Positions 22,067 through 29,038 of a DNA stretch of 64,000 bases are shown in pieces. Position numbers and translations under genes: made by a program. This stretch comes from an uncultured Bacteroidales bacterium (GTDB lineage: Bacteria > Bacteroidota > Bacteroidia > Bacteroidales > Bacteroidaceae): assembly GCA_902800925.1 (NCBI GenBank), contig CADCGD010000001.1, positions 1 to 64,000 on the forward strand, read 5' to 3'. How positions within the stretch are numbered: position 1 is the first letter of the stretch; each line of letters begins with the position of its first letter. The notes beneath the pieces were generated by a model that made no database searches, was not told where the DNA came from, and saw nothing but the letters and a program-made list of their open reading frames with translations.

Positions 22067-24343
22067 ATGAAGAAATTATTTACACTTGTTGCTCTCTTAG
22101 CAGTGTTCTTGGGAGCAAAGGCAGAGTGGGTAGAAGTTTATTCTATTGACTACTCACAAAAAACAGCTTTCCCATTCTATGTGATGGGTTATGTACCTGA
22201 GTGGGTAGACGGTGTTATGACCGACTACGGTGCTCAGTATGGTTACAAGACCGATGCTGAAATGGACGATTTTACTGGCGGAACAGAAGTTGGTACTGTG
22301 ACTACTGAGGGTGGCACAGTTTACCACAAGGTTCAGCTTGATAATCCCGCTTGGCACCAGTATTTCATTGCTGATGGTATCAAGACTGAGATTGATGGAT
22401 CTTACAAAGTTACTGCCATGGCGAAGGCTTCTGAACAAGTTACCGTCAACGTCAACATGGGTTGGGGCTGGGGTGAAGGCCAGCAAGCTGGAGGCTCTGT
22501 TACAATCGGCACTGAATGGGCCGAGGTAGAGTGGGAGTACTCTGGAATCGGTGGTACTTCTTGTAACCTGGTTGCACAGCCTGGTGGCTCTACAGCAACT
22601 ATTGAGTGGAAGTGGCTGAAGGTTACACACAATGCAAAGCCAGCTAAGCCCGTTGTTTGGCAGGAGTGGCTTACAAGCGATGGTCAGCCTATTATTCCTG
22701 ATGTAGAGCATACTAATAAATACATGGGTGATGCTGAGACTGCTTGGCCTGCTTGGGCTACTGAGGGCAATCCTAACGGAGTATGGAAAGGTGATCAGAC
22801 TGGTTTGATTTGCGCTTGGGGTAAGACCAAGGGCAGAAACCTTGGCGAGAACTTTAAAGGTGATGGCGAAGGTTATAATCCATTCCCCGCTGACATTACA
22901 ACTGATCCTGACGATCCAACAAACCACGTATTCGTAGTTCATGGTGCTGTTGCTGACACAGAGGGTGATCCTTCTGCATGGGATAACCAGTTCTGGATTC
23001 AGTCTCCTAAGTCTTGGAAGGCTGGTGAGACGCTGAAGATTAGCTTCCGTTATAAGTGTTCAAAGGAGAGTGTGAAGACTGGCACTCAGATTCACAAGCA
23101 GAACCCGTCAGAATACCTCATCTGGCATGCTATCGGTGACATTACCTTCACTAACGAGTGGCAGACCTTCGACGATACTATGACCATGGGTGATGATATG
23201 GCCGGTGGTTGGTCTATCGCCTTCAACCTGAATGCAAATGATAAGGATGCTATTGACTTCTTCTTCGACAATCTCTCTTGGCAGAGCATGAAGCTTGAAG
23301 AGGGTTACTTCCTTGCAGGATGTAACACTGAGACAGGTCTTGAGTATGACCTCGACAATGCTGTTCCTTTTGCTGATGAAGATGGCGACTTTGTTGCTAC
23401 TGTTGGTGAGGCTGGTAAGAAAGATACCTATGTTAATCAGGTAATGATTTCTACAGTTTGTGGTAACGACGCTCAGTTCAAGGCTAACACGCTGAAACCT
23501 TCTGGTTCTATCACAAACGATCCTGACAACTGGATGGACTATACCGCTGTTACTAACTCTAAACTGAATCTCCCAGGCTCTGGCGTATGGAAGGTTTATC
23601 TTGACACAGCGTACGATGCTATGGCATTCGAGATGCTCGAAGGTGAAGAGAAAGAAGCTGTTGATATCGTAACCAATGCTACAGAGATTAAGATAGAAGC
23701 TGTGGAGCGTGAGTACACTGCTGATGAGGCTGAGGCTGCCGGTGTTGAGACTCCAGAAAATCCTGGAAATACTTGGGACAACCAGTTCTTCCTCTATTCT
23801 AACCGCAATCTTAAGCCTGGTGAGGTAACTGTTCTCGAATTCGATTATAAGGCTACTGGTCCAGCTAAATCTTCTGCTGCATTCCAGGGTATTGTTGCTG
23901 GCAATCCGGACTATATTACTGGTGCTTTCAGCTTGGAAGGAGATGACGCCTTTGATACTGAAGTAAAGCATTACAAGAAAGAGCTGACAATGCCTGCTAA
24001 GAAGTGGGATGGTGCTGCTGTTGACGCTGTAACCTACATGACCTTCGACTTGGCTTGCATCAAGGAAGCTAATACTTATACCTTTACGAACATTAAATGG
24101 TATCTTAAGGATGATGAGCTGAACACAGCAGGTCAGACTTTGGAGAACCTGATCAATGAAACTGGTGAGGCCAACTTCGCAATCAAGATTGGTGCTGGTA
24201 CTAATCCTGTTCCTATGGGTATCGAGAACGTAGCTGCTAAGGGTGCTAAGACTTCTACCGCTATCTACAACCTCGCTGGTCAGCGTGTTGCTAACAGCTT
24301 CAAGGGTATCGTAGTTAAGGACGGTAAGAAGTTCGTGAAGTAA
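22067..24343 (+). CDS. Large secreted multi-domain beta-sandwich protein, putative glycan-binding
   Basis: I do not recognise a named family over the full 758 residues. Signal peptide MKKLFTLVALLAVFLGAKA (no lipobox). At least three aromatic-rich, CBM4/22-like sandwiches can be outlined: about 20-190 (WHQYFIADGIKTEIDGSYKVTA..), about 200-430 (WDNQFWIQSPKSWKAGETLKISFRYK..DFFFDNLSW) and about 545-700 (WDNQFFLYSNRNLKPGEVTVLEFDYK..YTFTNIKWYL). The second and third share WDNQF, so they are internal repeats. It ends with a ~40-residue tail (GIENV..IYNLAGQRV..KGIVVKDGKKFVK) shared with three other proteins here. Last gene of the susC operon; no catalytic signature. Probably a surface-displayed xylan-binding protein. 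Confidence 0.7.
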   Translation: MKKLFTLVALLAVFLGAKAEWVEVYSIDYSQKTAFPFYVMGYVPEWVDGVMTDYGAQYGYKTDAEMDDFTGGTEVGTVTTEGGTVYHKVQLDNPAWHQYFIADGIKTEIDGSYKVTAMAKASEQVTVNVNMGWGWGEGQQAGGSVTIGTEWAEVEWEYSGIGGTSCNLVAQPGGSTATIEWKWLKVTHNAKPAKPVVWQEWLTSDGQPIIPDVEHTNKYMGDAETAWPAWATEGNPNGVWKGDQTGLICAWGKTKGRNLGENFKGDGEGYNPFPADITTDPDDPTNHVFVVHGAVADTEGDPSAWDNQFWIQSPKSWKAGETLKISFRYKCSKESVKTGTQIHKQNPSEYLIWHAIGDITFTNEWQTFDDTMTMGDDMAGGWSIAFNLNANDKDAIDFFFDNLSWQSMKLEEGYFLAGCNTETGLEYDLDNAVPFADEDGDFVATVGEAGKKDTYVNQVMISTVCGNDAQFKANTLKPSGSITNDPDNWMDYTAVTNSKLNLPGSGVWKVYLDTAYDAMAFEMLEGEEKEAVDIVTNATEIKIEAVEREYTADEAEAAGVETPENPGNTWDNQFFLYSNRNLKPGEVTVLEFDYKATGPAKSSAAFQGIVAGNPDYITGAFSLEGDDAFDTEVKHYKKELTMPAKKWDGAAVDAVTYMTFDLACIKEANTYTFTNIKWYLKDDELNTAGQTLENLINETGEANFAIKIGAGTNPVPMGIENVAAKGAKTSTAIYNLAGQRVANSFKGIVVKDGKKFVK

Positions 24344-24377
24344 TTATTGTAAATACAATAAATTACATATCCTAATG

Positions 24378-24414
24378 GTAATCGGGGGCGTCGCTGCTCC
24401 CGATTACTTTTTTT
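24378..24414 (+). terminator. Terminator of the susC operon (copy T1)
   Basis: GTAATCGGG (24378-24386) pairs with CCCGATTAC (24399-24407), then seven T. A near-identical copy with the same flanks is found at 25048-25081. Confidence 0.9.
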
Positions 24415-24440
24415 ATTCTTTCTCGCTGGAGTCCTTTTTT

Positions 24441-24576
24441 ATCTCTCGCAGATCTCGCAGATTTTTATAGCTGGCGGAGAAGGTTCCCAAAGAAAAGATC
24501 TGCGGCATCTGCGACTTCGCAACGCCACACTCTGCTTGCAGAGAATCTGCGAGAAAACAATATCTCTGCGAGAGAT
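24441..24576. repeat. Nested inverted-repeat element R1 (CTCGCAGAT type)
   Basis: ATCTCTCGCAGA (24441-24452) pairs with TCTGCGAGAGAT (24565-24576), and inside it TCTCGCAGATT (24453-24463) pairs with AATCTGCGAGA (24544-24554). The centre carries ATCTGCGGCATCTGCGA. With the terminator before it and the promoter after it, the gene-free stretch 24344-24667 is fully accounted for. Related elements: R2 (25110-25400) and R3 (27091-27166). Confidence 0.75.
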
Positions 24577-24631
24577 AATATGAAACAGTAGTATCCGTGA
24601 GAGCAGTTCGGGATTTTTTTTTTCTGAATTG

Positions 24632-24663
24632 TTTGGAAGTTTCAAAAATACTACGTATCTTTG
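24632..24663 (+). promoter_or_regulatory. Promoter P1 of the small membrane-protein genes
   Basis: TTTG (24632-24635), 20-bp spacer, TATCTTTG (24656-24663). About 40 bp around it is nearly identical to P2 at 25449-25480. Confidence 0.8.
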
Positions 24664-24667
24664 CAGC

Positions 24668-24877
24668 ATGGTAGAGCAAGAAATGAAGCGTGAAATGGGT
24701 AAATGGCTGATGGATGTGGCAAAGTACATGTTCACAGCTTTACTAATATCTACGATTTTTGCAGATATGAAGGAGCCTATTATTATCTATTGTGCTGTGT
24801 TCTCTGCTTTTGTCCTCCTCTTTTGGGGTTGGACTCTTTTTGGAAGTAGTTTTGATGGTAAGAATAAAAAACGGTGA
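24668..24877 (+). CDS. Small two-helix membrane protein (DUF6722-like)
   Basis: A 69-residue protein beginning MVEQEMKREMGKWLMDVAKYMFTALLIS, with two hydrophobic segments (about 15-34 and 38-58) and a basic tail GKNKKR. The MGKWLMDVAKY motif resembles the small Bacteroidales membrane family I remember as DUF6722; the match is from memory. The ATG at 24668 follows promoter P1 by 4 bp, so the transcript has a very short leader. Function unknown. Confidence 0.6.
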   Translation: MVEQEMKREMGKWLMDVAKYMFTALLISTIFADMKEPIIIYCAVFSAFVLLFWGWTLFGSSFDGKNKKR

Positions 24878-24882
24878 AGATT

Positions 24883-24984
24883 ATGAATACAATTATTATT
24901 TCTGGTTCGTTAGCTCTTTTTGCTACTATTGTTGGTCTGTACTATCTGTATCAGGACAAGCATCAGAATAATTATGGAGTGTAA
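24883..24984 (+). CDS. 33-residue single-helix membrane peptide
   Basis: ATG at 24883 to TAA at 24982. The product MNTIIISGSLALFATIVGLY continues YLYQDKHQNNYGV: one N-terminal membrane helix and a short polar tail. It starts 5 bp after the previous stop, so the two are likely co-translated. No family recognised; the coupling and clean hydrophobic profile are the only support. Confidence 0.45.
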   Translation: MNTIIISGSLALFATIVGLYYLYQDKHQNNYGV

Positions 24985-25047
24985 GTGGAAAAGTTAAGCA
25001 CAGCACAAGTAATTATTGTAAATACAATAGATTACATATTCTAATGA

Positions 25048-25081
25048 TAATCGGGGGCGCCACTGCTCCCGATTACTTTTT
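25048..25081 (+). terminator. Duplicated terminator (copy T2)
   Basis: TAATCGGG (25048-25055) pairs with CCCGATTA (25068-25075), then a T-run. The homology with T1 begins at AAGTAATTATTG (25008 onward versus 24338 onward), that is, it includes the last codon and stop of the 22067 gene, showing segmental duplication. Confidence 0.8.
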
Positions 25082-25109
25082 CTTTATCCTTTCTCGCAGG
25101 AGCCTTTTT

Positions 25110-25400
25110 TATCTCTCGCAGAAGGCTTTTTTCTTATCTCTCGCAGATGGCGCAGATCTCGCAGATTTATATGATAGGCATATGGTTCGCAAAGTAAAGA
25201 TCTGCGTCATCTGCGGCATCTGCGAGAACACAATATCTTCGCGAGCATTTTATCTCTCGCAGGAGCCTTTTTTTTATCTCTCGCAGATCTCACAGATTTC
25301 GCAGATTTATTCGATGGGGTATGGTGCGCAAAGTAAATATCTGCGCCATCTGCGCCATCTGCGAGAATCCTATATTCTGCGAGACACTATGTTCCCGCGA
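25110..25400. repeat. Tandem inverted-repeat elements R2a/R2b
   Basis: Two successive copies of the R1-type element (about 25136-25246 and 25276-25400). Each has a left CTCGCAGAT cluster, a centre ending GCAAAGTAAAKATCTGCG, then ATCTGCGSCATCTGCGAGA. They fill most of the 517-bp gene-free stretch 24985-25501, the rest being T2 and P2. An open 147-codon frame across this region is only the translation of the repeats. Confidence 0.7.
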
Positions 25401-25448
25401 GAAACAGTAGTATCTGTGAGAGCCCTGCGGGATTTTTCCACTGAATTG

Positions 25449-25480
25449 TTTGGAAGTTTCAAAAATAGTGCGTATCTTTG
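25449..25480 (+). promoter_or_regulatory. Promoter P2 of the AAA/PD-(D/E)XK gene
   Basis: TTTG (25449-25452), 20-bp spacer, TATCTTTG (25473-25480). Duplicate of P1, sharing TGAATTGTTTGGAAGTTTC upstream. Confidence 0.8.
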
Positions 25481-25501
25481 TGCGTGATAATGAGAGATGA
25501 T

Positions 25502-27091
25502 ATGACAGCACGAAAGTATCCTGTAGGCATTCAGACCTTCTCGCGGATGATACGCGAGGGGATGGTTTATGTGGACAAGACTGATTTGGTTTGGCAGTTG
25601 GCTCATTATGGTACCTTTATCTTTCTGAGCCGTCCAAGACGTTTCGGTAAGTCGCTTCTTACTTCTACACTGGAGTCTTATTTCCAAGGGGAACGCGAGT
25701 TGTTCGAAGGACTGAAAATCATGGAGCTTGAGAAGGAGTGGACGGAGTATCCTGTGTTTCGTCTCGATTTGAGCAGCGCCAAGAATGCTTCAGATATGAC
25801 GGAATTGCGCCGCAAGCTCTTATTGATTCTTGAACCCTATCAGAAACTCTATGGTAGGTCTCAAACGGAAGTGGCGCCAGGTGAAGTCCTGTCGGGACTA
25901 ATTATGAGAGCCTCTGAGCAGACAGGTAAGCAAGTGGTGGTTATCGTTGATGAATATGATGCTCCGCTGCTTGAAGTCCTTCACGAGCAAGAAAGACTCG
26001 ACGACATACGCAGGGCAATGCAGGAACTGTATCAGCCACTGAAAGCTAATGAGCGCTTTATCAAGTTCTGTTTCATTACAGGTATCACCAAGTTCTCACA
26101 ATTGAGTATTTTCTCTACCATCAACAACCTGATGAATGTCACGATGGATTCTGCATTTGCAGCCATTTGTGGTATTACAGAACGGGAACTGACAACAACG
26201 CTCCGTCAGGATATTGAATACTTGGCAGAACTTAACGAGATGACGTATGACGAGATGCATCAGGCGCTAAAACTGAAATACGATGGCTATCACTTTACCA
26301 AGAATAGCGAGGAGGTGTACAATCCATTTAGCTTGATAAAAGCATTCCAGCAACGTGAACTCAGCAATTGGTGGTTTGAAAGTGGTACGCCGTCTTTCCT
26401 CATCCGTCAGTTAAAGCATTTTGAGACCGATATTACATCACTTGACCGACTGGAAGTGCCAGCATCTGCTTTTGACCAACCCACAGAGAATATGGTGGAT
26501 GCACTCCCATTACTTTATCAGTCGGGCTATCTGACCATCAAGGACTATGACCGCGATGGGCAAGTTTATACGCTTTCCATTCCCAATCAGGAAGTACGTT
26601 CGGGTTATGCTGAAGGTTTGCTTCCTGCATATACCGGTCTGAGTGGTAGTAGTGTACAGGTTGGCTTTGCTCTAAAATTCTGGCGTGCATTGAAGAAGAA
26701 TGACATAGACCTTGCGATGCGTGAGATGCAGAGTTATCTTGCCGGCATTCCCTACGTTGAGGGCTTTAAGAAGAAACTGGAAGATGCGGCGACCGAAGAA
26801 GGTTTTTATGAATATACGCTGTATCTCATTTTCTCAATGCTGAATGTCTATGTCCGTACTCAGGTTAAGACATCCAGCGGACGTATAGACATGGTAGTGG
26901 ATATGCCTGATGTTATTTACATCTTTGAGTTAAAGAAATCGGGAACGTCGGCAAAAGCATTGGAACAAATTGATCAAAAGGGTTATGCTATACCTTATGA
27001 AACGGACGGCCGAGAAATCATCAAGGTTGGGGTTACTTTTGATGTGAATACACGAACAATATCGGATTGGCAGTTGGGGGGTACGGAATGA
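25502..27091 (+). CDS. AAA-ATPase-like / PD-(D/E)XK nuclease-like protein (PF09820-PF08011 type)
   Basis: A 529-residue protein starting MTARKYPVGIQTFSRMIREG. The N-terminal AAA-ATPase-like domain shows YVDKTDLVWQL, a P-loop-like RPRRFGKSLLTSTLESYF (Walker A K in FGKS) and a Walker B-like VVVIVDEYDAPLLE. The C-terminal PD-(D/E)XK-like domain shows LNVYVRTQVKTSSGRIDMVV..YIFELKKSG (the D and E-x-K of the core). This architecture is abundant and often multi-copy in Bacteroidales; its function is unsettled. The ATG at 25502 fits family N-termini; ATG 25490 or TTG 25478 would abut or overlap the promoter. Its stop codon lies at the edge of repeat R3. It interrupts the xylan locus and lacks its promoter box, so it is probably an insertion. 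Confidence 0.88.
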   Translation: MTARKYPVGIQTFSRMIREGMVYVDKTDLVWQLAHYGTFIFLSRPRRFGKSLLTSTLESYFQGERELFEGLKIMELEKEWTEYPVFRLDLSSAKNASDMTELRRKLLLILEPYQKLYGRSQTEVAPGEVLSGLIMRASEQTGKQVVVIVDEYDAPLLEVLHEQERLDDIRRAMQELYQPLKANERFIKFCFITGITKFSQLSIFSTINNLMNVTMDSAFAAICGITERELTTTLRQDIEYLAELNEMTYDEMHQALKLKYDGYHFTKNSEEVYNPFSLIKAFQQRELSNWWFESGTPSFLIRQLKHFETDITSLDRLEVPASAFDQPTENMVDALPLLYQSGYLTIKDYDRDGQVYTLSIPNQEVRSGYAEGLLPAYTGLSGSSVQVGFALKFWRALKKNDIDLAMREMQSYLAGIPYVEGFKKKLEDAATEEGFYEYTLYLIFSMLNVYVRTQVKTSSGRIDMVVDMPDVIYIFELKKSGTSAKALEQIDQKGYAIPYETDGREIIKVGVTFDVNTRTISDWQLGGTE

Positions 27092-27166
27092 TCTGCGTAA
27101 TCTGCGCCATCTGCGAGAAAACAATAACTCCGCGAGAGATAGTGAGAAATAGTAGTATCTGTGAGG
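27091..27166. repeat. Half-element R3 (CTCGCAGAT type)
   Basis: Right half only of the R element: ATCTGCGTAATCTGCGCC, then ATCTGCGAGAAAACAATAAC, CGCGAGAGATAGTGAG and AGTAGTATCTGTGAG. It begins at the stop of the nuclease-like gene and ends just before the -58 box of the next promoter (27168). Confidence 0.7.
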
Positions 27167-27167
27167 G

Positions 27168-27234
27168 TGTTACACCAGGAAAACAATATGAGACATTAAG
27201 AAGTCGCTTATGTGGCTTCTTTTTTTTACCTTTG
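27168..27234 (+). promoter_or_regulatory. GH43 operon promoter with -58 box
   Basis: TACCTTTG (27227-27234) with TGTTACACCAG (27168-27178) starting 59 bp upstream. No -33 TTTG. Best match to the box consensus of the xylan regulon. Confidence 0.75.
27200..27227 (+). terminator. Terminator upstream of the GH43 gene
   Basis: GAAGTC (27200-27205) pairs with GGCTTC (27214-27219, one G-T pair), followed by eight T. Lies between the -58 box and the -7 element of the GH43 promoter, an unusual overlap. Confidence 0.5.
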
Positions 27235-27268
27235 CACACTGAAAAAAGAAAAACTTATTATTACTAAT

Positions 27269-29023
27269 ATGTACAAGACACTATTCTTAACTGCTGCTAT
27301 GATGGCGGCAAGCATTCAGATGAATGCGCAGACATTAGCTAAAGACTACAAAGGTTCAGGTAATAACAATCCCATCAGTGCCAACGTATTCTGTGCTGAC
27401 CCTACGGCACTGGAATACAATGGTCGCCTATATGTCTACGGATCGAACGACCACCAGGAATTTCTGGCCAACAATAAGAAAGGCGACAATACCTATGGTA
27501 ATATCAAGTCTATTGTGGTCTTCTCGACAGATGACATGGTGAACTGGACGTTCCATGGCACCATTGATACTAAGAAACTCTGTGCAGGATGGCAGCCGAG
27601 CGCATGGTACAAGGGTTATGGCGTGTCGTGGGCACCAAGTGTCACTTGGCGTCATAACGATACCACTGGTAAGGACGAGTTCTTCCTCTATTTCTGCAAC
27701 AGTAGTCATGGCGTAGGTGTGCTGAAGGCTGAGTCACCCATTGGTCCTTGGACATCGCCTAATAAGGAGTTGATGGTTACTTACGATACCCCAGGTGCCA
27801 ATAAGCAGGGAACAAATGCCAATTTTGACCCAGGTGTGACCATTGACGATAACGGTGTGGGCTGGCTTTCTTTCGGTGGCCTCGGTCCTAGCGAGAAGTT
27901 TTTTCCTGAAGCTGCCCGTATCGTCAAGTTAAAGCCTTCGATGACAGCTGTGGATGGTTCGGCTGTTAAGATTCCTGCCCCTTACCATTTTGAGGCTAAC
28001 GAATTGAATTACATTGGTGGCAAGTATGTCTATACCTATTGCTCGAACTGGGCATCACGTAACGATTGGAGTACCTACCAGACGGAACACAACATCACAA
28101 CCAGTGCACCTGGTGGTGGCACCATGTGCTATATGGTCAGCGATGACCCCTTGAATCCTGATTCATGGGTCTACAAAGACTATTACGGTCCTGGTGTTGC
28201 AGGCAACAACCACTCGCACCTGCAGAAGTTCCAGGGTAAGTACTACCATATCTACCACAACCACGGCAGTGTCTTGTTGGATGCCATGAAGAAGGATGGT
28301 GCTGTAGATGCCAGTGCTGGTGACTATCGTTCGATTTGCGTGAATAAAACAACGGTGAACGAGTCGACAGCGACTGTTAACCTTGTCACGCTGAATCAGG
28401 AGGGTGCAGCACAGATTAAGAACGTGAATCCTTATATGTGGCAGCAGGCTGAGACGATGGCTACCTGTGGCGGAGTGAACTATGAGGACATGACCAACAT
28501 TAAGAAAAATACCAAAATCAGCACGCTGGGCAACGATGCCTCAGAGAATATGCAGGTGAAGATGAAGGTTGGATCGTGGATTAACGTGCGAAAGGTTGAT
28601 TTCGGTACAACAACAGGTGCCGACCGGTTTGTGCTGCGTGCCAAGGGTACGGGTAAGCTGGATGTACGTACCAGCTTTAATGCCAAGGGAACCATTGCAA
28701 CCATCGAGTTCTCTTCAACAGATTTCGAAGACCATGTTCTGGAGATTCCCGCTGAGAAATTAGCTAAATTCAAGAATGTGAAGAGTAACCTCTATTTCGT
28801 TGTCACTGAAGGCGAGGATGTCTATGTAGACGCTTGGAAATTCCTTGAGACCGGTTCTACCGCCATTCAGGAATTGTCAAATAGTACATCTTCCAATAGT
28901 CAATTATATGACTTGTCAGGCCGTCGCCTGTCAGGAGCCCAGCAGCATCGCGGCATCGTCATCGAGCAATATACCGACGAGAATGGTGTGAAGCACAGCC
29001 GCAAGGTGGTGACGGGCAAATAA
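27269..29023 (+). CDS. GH43 glycosidase with C-terminal CBM6-like domain
   Basis: A 584-residue secreted enzyme (signal peptide to about residue 20, MNAQ). The five-bladed GH43 propeller shows the three acidic residues: D44 (CADPTA), D187 (NFDPGV) and E242 (HFEANEL). A CBM6-like sandwich follows (about 400-535: QQAETMATCGGVNYEDM..LYFVVTEGEDVYVDAWKF), then the shared ~40-residue C-terminal tail (AIQEL..LYDLSGRRL..GIVIE). GH43 enzymes with CBM6 usually release arabinofuranose or xylose from arabinoxylan; the exact specificity cannot be read here. The ATG at 27269 gives the signal peptide; an upstream start at 27212 lies before the promoter. First gene of its own transcription unit. Confidence 0.9.
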   Translation: MYKTLFLTAAMMAASIQMNAQTLAKDYKGSGNNNPISANVFCADPTALEYNGRLYVYGSNDHQEFLANNKKGDNTYGNIKSIVVFSTDDMVNWTFHGTIDTKKLCAGWQPSAWYKGYGVSWAPSVTWRHNDTTGKDEFFLYFCNSSHGVGVLKAESPIGPWTSPNKELMVTYDTPGANKQGTNANFDPGVTIDDNGVGWLSFGGLGPSEKFFPEAARIVKLKPSMTAVDGSAVKIPAPYHFEANELNYIGGKYVYTYCSNWASRNDWSTYQTEHNITTSAPGGGTMCYMVSDDPLNPDSWVYKDYYGPGVAGNNHSHLQKFQGKYYHIYHNHGSVLLDAMKKDGAVDASAGDYRSICVNKTTVNESTATVNLVTLNQEGAAQIKNVNPYMWQQAETMATCGGVNYEDMTNIKKNTKISTLGNDASENMQVKMKVGSWINVRKVDFGTTTGADRFVLRAKGTGKLDVRTSFNAKGTIATIEFSSTDFEDHVLEIPAEKLAKFKNVKSNLYFVVTEGEDVYVDAWKFLETGSTAIQELSNSTSSNSQLYDLSGRRLSGAQQHRGIVIEQYTDENGVKHSRKVVTGK

Positions 29024-29038
29024 TAAGAACTCTTCTGC

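Noticed and set aside
24441-25400. CRISPR-like look of repeated CTCGCAGAT stretches
   Set aside because: Repeats are inverted, unequal in length and lack uniform spacers; no cas genes nearby.
25044-25487. 147-codon frame rich in LSQ, CVICGIC and ISQISQ repeats
   Set aside because: It is the translation of the R2 repeat elements between a terminator and a promoter.
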